Source of the DNA: Planctomycetota bacterium
GTDB taxonomy: Bacteria > Planctomycetota > Brocadiia > Brocadiales > Brocadiaceae
NCBI GenBank assembly: GCA_016873155.1
Contig: VGXX01000010.1
Coordinates: 1 to 35,848 of the forward strand
Reading direction: 5' to 3'
Length of the DNA stretch: 35,848 nucleotides
Part shown: piece by piece, positions 1-7,704 of the stretch
Layout: the number at the start of each line of letters is the position of its first letter
Position numbering within the stretch: position 1 is the first letter of the stretch
Program-made: the position numbers and the translations under genes
Notes under the pieces: generated by a model
Database searches by the model: none
What the model saw: only the letters and a program-made list of their open reading frames with translations
What the model was told of the DNA's origin: nothing

Positions 1-14
1 TCATGCAAAATAAA

Positions 15-57
15 GTTTAAGGGAATACCTTAAACAGGTCCTGGTAAACTCAGGATC
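15..57 (+). other. Two adjacent hairpins at left edge
   Basis: Two stems sit side by side. The first pairs 15-22 with 28-35 (8 bp, 5-nt loop). The second pairs 37-43 with 51-57 (7 bp with one G-U). Neither is followed by a T-run. With the larger hairpin at 71-117 they look like the folded 3' part of an RNA, or the trailer of a gene, that begins left of the window. I cannot assign an RNA family. Confidence 0.35.
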
Positions 58-70
58 AGAAGAAAACTAT

Positions 71-124
71 CGAAGAGCTGGGCGCTGTGGGTTTCCTACT
101 CACTACCCGGCTCTTCGTGTTTCT
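71..124 (+). terminator. Strong hairpin, probable terminator of upstream unit
   Basis: A 12-bp stem pairs 71-82 with 106-117 (one G-U), with a 23-nt loop, followed by a short T-rich stretch. It lies just before the HOX promoter and would separate that promoter from whatever is transcribed to the left. The T-tract is weak, so it could instead be a structural stem of an RNA. Confidence 0.45.
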
Positions 125-168
125 GGATAAAATCGATAAAAATAAGAGAAAAATGGATAAAAATGTGC

Positions 169-196
169 TTGACAAGATTCACCATAAATGTATAAT
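169..196 (+). promoter_or_regulatory. Sigma70-type promoter of HOX
   Basis: A perfect TTGACA (169-174) and a perfect TATAAT (191-196) are separated by 16 nt. Transcription would start near 203, giving a 5' leader of about 190 nt before the HOX start at 394. The consensus boxes fit a very highly expressed catabolic gene. The HDH promoter at 4380-4407 has the same spacer length. Confidence 0.8.
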
Positions 197-266
197 AAAA
201 AAGCTTTTTGTTATCTTGCGGGCGAATACTACTTTCTATGATATTTAATGAGTAATGGTATTAGCG

Positions 267-283
267 GGAAGGGGGGTGGTTTG
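267..283 (+). promoter_or_regulatory. G-rich leader element shared with HDH
   Basis: The 17-mer GGAAGGGGGGTGGTTTG lies in the predicted 5' leader, 110 nt before the HOX start. It matches the element at 4496-4512 in the HDH leader at 15 of 17 positions. I see no other copy upstream of a gene in this window. Whether it acts as RNA structure, a protein-binding site or a mRNA stabiliser is unknown. Confidence 0.5.
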
Positions 284-393
284 GTAAGCCGAAAAATCTT
301 ATTGTGTCTACGGTTACCGGTGATTTCAATAAACATCATGGGTAATAATTGTAGTTTTAAAAGCATGTATCAGGAAAGAAAGGAGAAGATGTA

Positions 394-2004
394 ATGCTTG
401 AATTTTTTAAGAAACCATTATCCAGGATTGTGGGGGCAACCATTGCGTTTGCTGGTGTAACATTGCTAACGTGTACAATGGGAAATGGCATTGCAAAGGC
501 GGAAGGCCCTACATTTCAGGATGTAGCATCACAGGTGTTTGGTCAGGCAGTTGGGCCGGATAACGACGGAACATTGTATGTTTTTGGATTGACAGCTAAA
601 TATACTACGCCAGAGTATGTTGAGGGAAGAGGTCCTTACAAGTCATTTTTGAAATTCTTACCTTCAATTCGTTGGTATGATCCAGAGCATTATTGGACAA
701 ATGGCAGCCAAACTGAAGGTGTTTATAAGAATGAAGAATGCGTTCTGTGCCATACCGTTCAGACTCCTACGATTGTGAAAGACTGGAAGATAAGTGCTCA
801 TGGGAAGACAGAAGGCAGGAAAGGAACTGTAACAAAGGATGGAAAGCCATATGAAGGCGTTGTTGGCTGTGATAAATGCCATGGAAATGACCACCAGAAG
901 CTTTTTATGCCCACATACAAACATTGCGGTGAGTGTCATCCGAAAGAGACTGCGGAACATAGGGCTGGTGGTTTGGGTTCACATACCCATGCGTTTACAG
1001 TAAACACCTTGGAATTTTCATGGCAATTAGGAAAACCTGCAGAAGAGGTTGCTGGCTGCGCTGAGTGCCATGCCATTGCGGAAAACAGGTGTGATGGCTG
1101 TCATACAAGGCACGTTTTTAGCCCTGCTGAGGCAAGAAAACCAAGTGCATGCAGATATTGTCACATGGGTATTGACCATGATGAGTGGAAGATGTATTCG
1201 GATTCCATTCATGGTTGTTTATATGAGGCAGAATCTGCCACTATGGATTGGAGCAAACCATCGAAGAAGGGGAACTACAGAGTTCCAACATGTGCTTATT
1301 GCCATATGCAGGATGGGAATCATAATCCACAGCAATTTGGAACGATTTATAGCGATATGGGTATGTTCGAAGTTGACCGTGGTGCACCGAAGCACAAGGC
1401 AAAGAGAGATGCATGGATAAAGAAATGCCAGGATTGTCATTCACCAAGGTTTGCAGCTGATAAACTGAAGGCCATGGACGATGGTATCAGGTTGAGCTTC
1501 ACGAAGTGGAGGGAAGCTGCCGCCGTTATCGTTGGCTGCTTCTTGGACGGCGTTGTTGATCCGATGCCGGAGGGTTCACCGCCAGACTGGTATGGACATT
1601 ACACGTTCAGCTTGTTACCAGGCGGCGATCCAAGGTTCTATGCGACTTCAAACCTTGAACGTCTGGGTCTCGAAATGATTTGCTATCTGATCGGCAATAC
1701 ATACAAGGCGTTGGCTCACATGTGTATGTACAATGCGACGTACGGAAACGGTGGCGCATTTGAAACAGACAGAAAGTTGATCGAGATCAAGACTGAGGCA
1801 GCTAAGTTGAGAAGGTTTGCTGCAATTGAAAAGAAGATTGGTTTGGAACACAAGTCAGAAGCATTCTGGCAGCATGGTGAATATTCGGACTTGCTCCCAG
1901 GTTGGAAGAGAAAACCAGGCGACATAGATCTTGAATGGTTCAAGAGGACTGATATTCCTCACCGTGCGAATGCCGACGCTCCAGTTCAACCGCATGGGCA
2001 TTAA
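394..2004 (+). CDS. Hydroxylamine oxidoreductase (HOX), octaheme cytochrome c, kustc1061-like
   Basis: Soluble anammoxosome enzyme that oxidises hydroxylamine to nitric oxide. The 536-residue protein has a Sec signal at about 1-36 and eight CxxCH motifs at residues 116, 159, 178, 222, 233, 253, 300 and 345. By family alignment the fourth (222-226) carries the catalytic P460 haem. Tyr450, in the short motif NATY, aligns with the tyrosine that cross-links to P460 in HAO-type oxidases, so an oxidative role is expected. The sequence matches my memory of Kuenenia kustc1061 along its whole length, including the GPDNDGTLY and PDWYGHYTFSLLPGG regions. The start is set by AAGGAG at 380-385, 8 nt upstream. 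The gene has its own strong promoter and a terminator at 2051, so it is probably monocistronic. Lys codons favour AAG, as expected for heavy expression. Confidence 0.93.
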   Translation: MLEFFKKPLSRIVGATIAFAGVTLLTCTMGNGIAKAEGPTFQDVASQVFGQAVGPDNDGTLYVFGLTAKYTTPEYVEGRGPYKSFLKFLPSIRWYDPEHYWTNGSQTEGVYKNEECVLCHTVQTPTIVKDWKISAHGKTEGRKGTVTKDGKPYEGVVGCDKCHGNDHQKLFMPTYKHCGECHPKETAEHRAGGLGSHTHAFTVNTLEFSWQLGKPAEEVAGCAECHAIAENRCDGCHTRHVFSPAEARKPSACRYCHMGIDHDEWKMYSDSIHGCLYEAESATMDWSKPSKKGNYRVPTCAYCHMQDGNHNPQQFGTIYSDMGMFEVDRGAPKHKAKRDAWIKKCQDCHSPRFAADKLKAMDDGIRLSFTKWREAAAVIVGCFLDGVVDPMPEGSPPDWYGHYTFSLLPGGDPRFYATSNLERLGLEMICYLIGNTYKALAHMCMYNATYGNGGAFETDRKLIEIKTEAAKLRRFAAIEKKIGLEHKSEAFWQHGEYSDLLPGWKRKPGDIDLEWFKRTDIPHRANADAPVQPHGH

Positions 2005-2050
2005 TTTTAAAAATTTGGTGTAAGAAGCCAAATTTTGTCTCAAGAACGAT

Positions 2051-2089
2051 GAGGGTAGCAGAAATAACTTTGCTACCCTCATTGTGTTT
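2051..2089 (+). terminator. Intrinsic terminator after HOX
   Basis: A perfect 10-bp stem pairs 2051-2060 with 2071-2080 around a 10-nt loop, followed by a T-rich tail. It lies 46 nt past the HOX stop and separates HOX from trpB. Confidence 0.7.
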
Positions 2090-2155
2090 ATGAATTTAAC
2101 TTAATAATGATAAGCGTAAGGAATAATAAAAAATAATATAAAGGCGGTATTGATT

Positions 2156-3403
2156 ATGGGAATGACAACATTGAAATCTAAAGCACAAAAGCACGGGGAT
2201 TCGTGTAAGGTAACTGGTTTTCCTGATAAATTGGGACATTTTGGACGTTTTGGCGGGAAGTTTGTCCCTGAAACCATAATGCCCGCTTTAGATCAATTAG
2301 AAAAGGCTTATTTAGAAGCAAAAAACGATCCTGCCTTTAATACTGAATTAGAGTATTATCTGAGAGAGTATGTGGGACGTCCATCAACCTTATATTATGC
2401 TGAAAGGTTAACAAAGAAGTTGGGAGGCGCAAAAATATACTTAAAGCGGGAAGACCTGAATCATACAGGCGCCCACAAAATAAATAATACCATTGGTCAG
2501 ATATTGCTTGCCATCAGGATGGGTAAAAAGCGGATTATTGCCGAGACAGGGGCCGGACAGCATGGAGTAGCGACTGCTACTGCTGCTGCCATGTTCGGGA
2601 TTGAATGCGATGTGTATATGGGTGAAGAAGACATGAGACGGCAGGCATTGAATGTCTTTAGAATGAAACTGCTGGGTACGCGAGTCATACCGGTGACAAG
2701 TGGCTCAAAAACCTTGAAGGATGCGACGAATGAAGCATTCAGGGACTGGATGGCCTCGGTTAGGAATACCCACTATATTTTAGGGTCGGTGGTTGGTCCT
2801 CATCCCTATCCCATGATGGTCAGGGATTTCCAGTTGGTGATCGGCAGAGAGGTGAAAAAGCAAATATTGGAAAAGGAAAACAGATTGCCCGATTATCTTA
2901 TTGCCTGTGTTGGCGGCGGCAGTAATTCGATGGGTTTGTTCCATCCTTTTATTGAAGATAAAGAGGTAAATATGATTGGGGTGGAGGCCGGAGGTATCGG
3001 GACTGGAATTGGTCAGCACGCATCTACGCTTACCAGCGGTAAGGTCGGTATTTTACACGGGAGTGCAAGTTATGTGTTGCAGGACGATGATGGCCAGACA
3101 TTGCCTGTCCATTCGATTTCCGCTGGCTTGGATTATCCTGGTGTTGGTCCGGAGCATAGTTATTTAAAAGATATTGGAAGGGCGAAATACGTTTCTATTA
3201 TAGACGATGAGGCTGTAAATGCCTTTCAGGAATGTGCGCGGATGGAAGGGATTATTCCCGCCCTTGAGGCATCGCATGCCATTGCATATACGATGAAATT
3301 TGCTCCAACGCTGGGTAAAGACAAAATAATAGTTATCTGTCTGTCGGGTAGTGGTGATAAGGATTCCTTTGAGGTTGCCAAAAAACTTGGATACAAGATT
3401 TAG
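2156..3403 (+). CDS. trpB: Tryptophan synthase beta subunit
   Basis: PLP enzyme that joins indole and serine to make tryptophan, as an alpha2-beta2 complex with TrpA. The 415-residue product has the family N-terminus ([11 protein letters not shown]), the PLP lysine in GAHKINN (Lys108) and the phosphate-binding GGGSNSMG loop. Length is normal for TrpB1. I place the start at ATG 2156, with AAGGCGG at 2141-2147, 8 nt upstream; a TTG two codons earlier (2150) is less likely. trpA follows after 67 nt with no terminator between, so the two should be one transcript. What is odd is the location: the pair sits between the two catabolic haem enzymes and no other trp gene is visible here. Confidence 0.95.
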   Translation: MGMTTLKSKAQKHGDSCKVTGFPDKLGHFGRFGGKFVPETIMPALDQLEKAYLEAKNDPAFNTELEYYLREYVGRPSTLYYAERLTKKLGGAKIYLKREDLNHTGAHKINNTIGQILLAIRMGKKRIIAETGAGQHGVATATAAAMFGIECDVYMGEEDMRRQALNVFRMKLLGTRVIPVTSGSKTLKDATNEAFRDWMASVRNTHYILGSVVGPHPYPMMVRDFQLVIGREVKKQILEKENRLPDYLIACVGGGSNSMGLFHPFIEDKEVNMIGVEAGGIGTGIGQHASTLTSGKVGILHGSASYVLQDDDGQTLPVHSISAGLDYPGVGPEHSYLKDIGRAKYVSIIDDEAVNAFQECARMEGIIPALEASHAIAYTMKFAPTLGKDKIIVICLSGSGDKDSFEVAKKLGYKI

Positions 3404-3470
3404 TAATAGCAAAAGTTTTTTTATAATTTTCGAGTGAATGCACTCTTTGATGATTCTGTGATGAGTTTTG

Positions 3471-4286
3471 ATGAATAGGATTGATAAAAAGTTTTGTGAT
3501 TTAAAGAGCAAGAAAAAGCCTGCCTTTATTCCCTTCATTACTGCCGGTGATCCAGACCTGCAAACCACAAAGGCTTTAATATTAGAGTTCGAAAAAAGGG
3601 GTGCTGATATTATCGAACTCGGCATCCCTTTTTCCGACCCTATTGCGGATGGCCCCATTATACAAGCCTCATACTACAGAACCTTAGTTCGAGGAATAAA
3701 GGTTGCACAAATTCTTGACATGGTTTCGGAGCTTCGTGCTGTATCTGAAATACCCATTGTTTCGATGGTATCCTATAGTACGGTATTTAAGGGAGGATGT
3801 CAGGCATTTATTGAAAAGGCATGTAAGGCAGGGTTGGATGGCCTAACAATCCCGGACATGCCTGTGGAAGAGAACAATGATATATTTGAGGCGGCGAAGA
3901 AGAAAGATTTCAAGGTCGTCTGTTTTGTTGCACCAACGACAACGGATGAGCGGATGTCTTTAATCACACAAAAGTCAGAGGGGTTTTTGTATTATATTTC
4001 TGTGGTAGGTATTACCGGGATCAGAGACAAGTTGCCGGATGACATTGTTCAGAACATCAATAAACTAAAACAAATGACCTCTACTCCCATTGCTGTAGGT
4101 TTTGGTGTCTCCACACCAGGTCATGCGAAGTTGATTGGGAAGGTTGCAGATGGGGTTATTGTAGGTAGCGCTATAATAAAAGAAATAGAAAAGCACACAA
4201 ATGAACCCTCAGAGAAACTCGTAAATAAAGTCGGTGAATTTGTAGGACAATTGATTGAGGGAGCGAAAGGTTCGATTGACGTGTAA
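3471..4286 (+). CDS. trpA: Tryptophan synthase alpha subunit
   Basis: TIM-barrel enzyme that cleaves indole-3-glycerol phosphate and passes indole to TrpB. Starting at ATG 3471 gives 271 residues and puts the catalytic residues exactly at the standard family positions, Glu49 (ELGIPFSDP) and Asp60 (IADGP). The loop PDMPVEE and the phosphate-binding GFGVSTP near the C-terminus are also typical. A TTG one codon earlier is the alternative start. The Shine-Dalgarno is weak (GATGAG at 3460-3465), which fits translation following trpB in the same mRNA. No convincing terminator follows; the next gene, HDH, has its own promoter 94 nt downstream. Confidence 0.95.
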   Translation: MNRIDKKFCDLKSKKKPAFIPFITAGDPDLQTTKALILEFEKRGADIIELGIPFSDPIADGPIIQASYYRTLVRGIKVAQILDMVSELRAVSEIPIVSMVSYSTVFKGGCQAFIEKACKAGLDGLTIPDMPVEENNDIFEAAKKKDFKVVCFVAPTTTDERMSLITQKSEGFLYYISVVGITGIRDKLPDDIVQNINKLKQMTSTPIAVGFGVSTPGHAKLIGKVADGVIVGSAIIKEIEKHTNEPSEKLVNKVGEFVGQLIEGAKGSIDV

Positions 4287-4379
4287 CGTTTATGTATACA
4301 AGTTATCTACCTGTGACGACGAGATGATTACGCTCACGTATTTTTGTTTAAAACCAGATAAAAATAATTAACTTTTGTA

Positions 4380-4407
4380 TTGACTTAAGTATTAGATTAA
4401 GTATAAT
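4380..4407 (+). promoter_or_regulatory. Sigma70-type promoter of HDH
   Basis: TTGACT (4380-4385) and a perfect TATAAT (4402-4407) are separated by 16 nt, the same geometry as the HOX promoter. The start would be near 4414, giving a leader of about 193 nt. This promoter occupies the otherwise gene-free 320-nt gap 4287-4606. Confidence 0.75.
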
Positions 4408-4495
4408 AATTTTTCTAAAAATATTAGGATATGTTGTGTATAGTCGGTTGAGACATTGATAAATTTAAGTAGTATTTAAAATTTTGATCTGCATT

Positions 4496-4512
4496 GGAAA
4501 GGGGGTGGTCTG
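4496..4512 (+). promoter_or_regulatory. G-rich leader element shared with HOX
   Basis: GGAAAGGGGGTGGTCTG, 15 of 17 identical to the HOX leader element at 267-283 and on the same strand. It starts 88 nt past the -10 box (70 nt in HOX) and ends 94 nt before the start codon (110 nt in HOX). Confidence 0.5.
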
Positions 4513-4546
4513 CAAGAGTCAACGGTGAGGTTATTTTATTATGTAA

Positions 4547-4567
4547 CGCAATCGAATGACGATTGTG
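4547..4567 (+). promoter_or_regulatory. Hairpin in HDH leader
   Basis: An 8-bp stem (4547-4554 with 4560-4567, one G-U) closes a 5-nt loop. It sits between the G-rich element and the AGGAGGAG ribosome site at 4586-4593. It could stabilise or gate the leader; no function is shown. Confidence 0.35.
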
Positions 4568-4606
4568 GCGTACGGATAATGAGAAAGGAGGAGAATATAA
4601 AGTATC

Positions 4607-6310
4607 ATGCATAAATTTTTGAAAGTAACATTAGCGTCAGCTTTAATAGGATTCGGCACAATGGGTGTGGTAGCCAATCTTATGACGAAAGAAGTAAAGG
4701 CTGTAGAAATTATCACACACTGGGTACCTCATGAAGTTTATGGTCAACCAGGTGAACCGGATAACAACGGTAAGGTGTTCTTTTCTGGTTTAGGGGCAAA
4801 ATACATGGGTTATCCTAAGGATTCGGGAGCACCGCCTTATCCTGGAAAATACAGTAAATTTTGGAAGACGTTGCCTGCCTACCGTTATTATATTCCTGAC
4901 TATATGTACAACAGGGATGAGGTAAGGCCTTCGAACCCGATTAAGGGTACGTTCCAGCTCGAACAATGTATTGGATGTCATTCTGTTATGACCCCTGGTA
5001 TTGTAAGGGATTATAAGAAGAGCGCTCATTCAAGGGCAGAACCAAGCCCAACCGGTTGCGATACCTGTCATGGTAACAACCACCAGAAGTTGACCATGCC
5101 GTCATCAAAGGCTTGCGGCACCAGCGAGTGCCACGAGACGCAGTACAGCGAGCAGGGTCAGGGTGGTATAGGTTCACACGCTTCCTGTTCAAGTTTTGCT
5201 CAGGTAGAATGTGCATGGTCAATTGAAAGGCCACCAGGAGATACTGCTGGTTGCACATTCTGTCATACAAGCTCAGAAGAGAGATGCAGCACTTGCCACC
5301 AGAGGCATCAGTTTGACCCGAAGGTTGCAAGAAAAGCAGAGCAGTGCAAGACTTGTCACTGGGGTAAAGATCATAGAGACTGGGAAGCTTATGACATCGG
5401 TCTCCATGGTGTGGTATATCAGGTGAACAAGTGGGATCCGAAGCAGTTCGACTGGACGAAGAAGCTGGCCGATGCTGATTATGTTGGTCCGACATGTCAG
5501 TACTGCCACATGAGGGGCGGCCACCACAACGTGCAGAGGTTTAGCACGGTGTACACCAGTATGGGTATGTCCATGGCAGATCGTGGCGCACCGATCTGGA
5601 AGGAGAAGAGGGATCGTTGGGCATCAGTTTGTGATGATTGCCATTCACCGAGGTTCGCCAAGGAGAACTTGCAGGCATTGGATGAATCTGTTAAGGATGC
5701 CGGTTTGAAGTATCGCGAAACATTCCAGATTGCCGCAGACCTTGTTAAGGATGGTGTAGCCGATCCTATGCCGAAAGACCTTGCACCTGATTGGTCAGGT
5801 CAGCATGTATGGAGTTTGAAGATCGGCGCTTATCATGACGATCCGGCATTTGGCGGCAAGGCTGGTGAATCAGGTGAGTTCAGGATGTCGAACTGTACTG
5901 ATATTGAAAGGCTTTGCTTTGAGAGCGTTGGATATTTCCAGACATACATCTACAAAGGTATGGCACACGGTTCATGGAACGATGCTACCTATTCTGATGG
6001 TTCGTTTGGTATGGATCGTTGGTTGGTCAACGTAAAGCAGGACGCTTCTCAGGCAAGAAGACTTGCAGCTATCGAGAAGAAGGTTGGCATTACCTGGGTA
6101 CCGGAGAGTTTCTGGAAGACCGGCGAGTGGCTTGATCAGTTGACAGGCCCTTACATTGTGAAGAATCATCCGGGAAAGACCATCTTCGATCTGTGTCCAG
6201 ATCCAGGTTGGTTGGATACGCATCATGCGCCTGCTGAAGAAGTCGAGTACATCAACAGAAAGATCAAAGAACTCGGCTGGAAGACTCCAGAGCATGGTGG
6301 TCATCACTAA
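4607..6310 (+). CDS. Hydrazine dehydrogenase (HDH), octaheme cytochrome c, kustc0694-like
   Basis: Last step of anammox: hydrazine to N2 with release of four low-potential electrons in the anammoxosome. The 567-residue protein has a signal peptide at about 1-32. Haem motifs start at residues 121, 151, 170, 216, 227, 247, 297 and 342. The third is CX4CH (CGTSECH, 170-176) instead of CxxCH. Tyr462, in DATYSDG, matches the number I recall for the P460 cross-linking tyrosine of Kuenenia HDH, and residue 216-220 should bind P460. The sequence agrees with my memory of kustc0694 almost throughout, including the long C-terminal extension after 500 with TGPYIVKNHPGKTIFDLCPD. The start is preceded by AGGAGGAGA (4586-4594). 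It has its own promoter and a strong terminator. Near-identical paralogues are common in anammox genomes, so a second copy elsewhere is possible. Confidence 0.95.
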   Translation: MHKFLKVTLASALIGFGTMGVVANLMTKEVKAVEIITHWVPHEVYGQPGEPDNNGKVFFSGLGAKYMGYPKDSGAPPYPGKYSKFWKTLPAYRYYIPDYMYNRDEVRPSNPIKGTFQLEQCIGCHSVMTPGIVRDYKKSAHSRAEPSPTGCDTCHGNNHQKLTMPSSKACGTSECHETQYSEQGQGGIGSHASCSSFAQVECAWSIERPPGDTAGCTFCHTSSEERCSTCHQRHQFDPKVARKAEQCKTCHWGKDHRDWEAYDIGLHGVVYQVNKWDPKQFDWTKKLADADYVGPTCQYCHMRGGHHNVQRFSTVYTSMGMSMADRGAPIWKEKRDRWASVCDDCHSPRFAKENLQALDESVKDAGLKYRETFQIAADLVKDGVADPMPKDLAPDWSGQHVWSLKIGAYHDDPAFGGKAGESGEFRMSNCTDIERLCFESVGYFQTYIYKGMAHGSWNDATYSDGSFGMDRWLVNVKQDASQARRLAAIEKKVGITWVPESFWKTGEWLDQLTGPYIVKNHPGKTIFDLCPDPGWLDTHHAPAEEVEYINRKIKELGWKTPEHGGHH

Positions 6311-6354
6311 TTTGTAATGTAGTTTTTTCATAGGTATGTAGTTTGTTAAAAGAG

Positions 6355-6392
6355 AAGGAAGCTGTGCGATGATTGCACAGCTTCCTTTTTTT
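6355..6392 (+). terminator. Intrinsic terminator after HDH
   Basis: A 13-bp perfect stem pairs 6355-6367 with 6375-6387 around a 7-nt loop and runs into seven T. This is a textbook rho-independent terminator 44 nt past the HDH stop. Confidence 0.92.
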
Positions 6393-6422
6393 ATTATAAA
6401 AGGGTTGAAATCAGAGAACTTT

Positions 6423-6463
6423 TAAATATACTTAGTAAACTAAAATTTTAGCTAAATATACTT
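6423..6463 (+). promoter_or_regulatory. Possible operator before the TPR gene pair
   Basis: The 11-mer TAAATATACTT occurs at 6423-6433 and 6453-6463, exactly 30 bp apart, about three helical turns. Between them is the 12-bp palindrome CTAAAATTTTAG (6440-6451). The arrangement resembles a repressor or activator site, but AT-rich DNA makes chance matches likely. Confidence 0.3.
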
Positions 6464-6488
6464 TTCTTACACTTGAGTGGAGATGGAT

Positions 6489-7703
6489 ATGAGATTGTAT
6501 AAGTACGCATTTTTGTTAATGTCAACTGCTATTTTTTGCTTACCGATTGCTTGTCAGAAGGGGAAAGACCATATTGAGATTGCCAATAGTTTAGTGAAAG
6601 AGAATAAATTGGATGAGGCATTGGCTGAATATTCAAAGGCAATAGAGGCCAATGTAAATCTTTCGGAGGCGTACTACGGCAGGGGAAATGTTTATCTGGG
6701 GCAAGAAAAGCTGGAAGAAGCAGCGACAGATTTCAGGAAAGCCATTGATATTAATCCGAAATATATTGATGCACACAGGAAATTGGCAGAAACATTTACA
6801 AAGATCGGCGCCCCGGATGATGAATTTCAAAAGCGGTATAAGGCTATTGAAAATGACCCTGAAAACCCTTTAAATTATGTGGATCTTGGCGTTTTTCTTC
6901 ATAAGCTTCAAAAGGAGATAGATGCCATTGAACAATATAAAAGGGCATTAGAGCTTGACCCGAAAAATCCTTATATTATGTTTAACCTTGGGGTGGGTTA
7001 TTTGGATATGGGTTTATATGCAGATGCCGAAACCATGTTTAAAGAGGTTGTCGAAATAAATCCTTCGTATGATAACGGACATTATAATCTTGCTATTTCT
7101 TTGCACAAACAGGGAAAGGTTGATGAAACCATAAAAGAACTCAATAAGACGCTTGAGGTAAATCCTAAATACTCTGATGCCTATGTTGTTTTTGGTTTGA
7201 TCAAGCTGACAGAGAAGAAGTTCGAAGAGGCAATTGCGCAATATAACAAGGCAATGGAGATAAATCCGGATAATCTCGATGCCCGTTATCAAAGGGCGAT
7301 TGTCTTTGCATTGCAAAAGAGATATGACGAGGCATTGACAGAGAATATGGCAGTACTGGAAAAGAACCCCAAATACACGAACGCCGCATACAACATTGGC
7401 GTCATTTATCACAGGACAGACCGTCTCGACAGGGCAATGGAATGGTATGATAAGATAACCAAGAAGATTGACCCTCTGTATGAAGACGCTTATTACAACA
7501 GGGCGCAACTCTATACAATGAAGGGCGACCACAGTAAGGCATATAGTGATTATATCTCCTACTCGTATATTACAAAGTGGAGGACGGGGAAAGATCCTGC
7601 TGTGGTTTATAAACAGGACGAGATCAAGGAGATGTTCATGCAGTCAGTGCCAACGTTAAAAGGACAGGCGAAAGATCAAGAAGTGGAATTAAAATCAAAT
7701 TAA
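6489..7703 (+). CDS. TPR-repeat protein, probable lipoprotein
   Basis: A 404-residue chain of tandem tetratricopeptide repeats, each showing the pattern A..YN.G......G....A...Y.KA.E.NP. About nine or ten repeats run from residue 25 to 370. Such repeats form a superhelix that binds other proteins; the partner here is unknown. ATG 6489 is chosen because GGAG lies 6 nt upstream and it gives a clean signal peptide ending in LPIAC, a slightly imperfect lipobox with Cys at about 23. GTG 6477 and ATG 6483 are alternatives. The next gene, also a TPR protein, begins one base after this stop, so the two are surely one operon and probably arose by duplication. Confidence 0.85.
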   Translation: MRLYKYAFLLMSTAIFCLPIACQKGKDHIEIANSLVKENKLDEALAEYSKAIEANVNLSEAYYGRGNVYLGQEKLEEAATDFRKAIDINPKYIDAHRKLAETFTKIGAPDDEFQKRYKAIENDPENPLNYVDLGVFLHKLQKEIDAIEQYKRALELDPKNPYIMFNLGVGYLDMGLYADAETMFKEVVEINPSYDNGHYNLAISLHKQGKVDETIKELNKTLEVNPKYSDAYVVFGLIKLTEKKFEEAIAQYNKAMEINPDNLDARYQRAIVFALQKRYDEALTENMAVLEKNPKYTNAAYNIGVIYHRTDRLDRAMEWYDKITKKIDPLYEDAYYNRAQLYTMKGDHSKAYSDYISYSYITKWRTGKDPAVVYKQDEIKEMFMQSVPTLKGQAKDQEVELKSN

Positions 7704-7704
7704 T

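Noticed and set aside
267-283. G-quadruplex in the HOX leader
   Set aside because: There is one long G-run plus a GG, not four spaced G-tracts, so a classical quadruplex is not supported.
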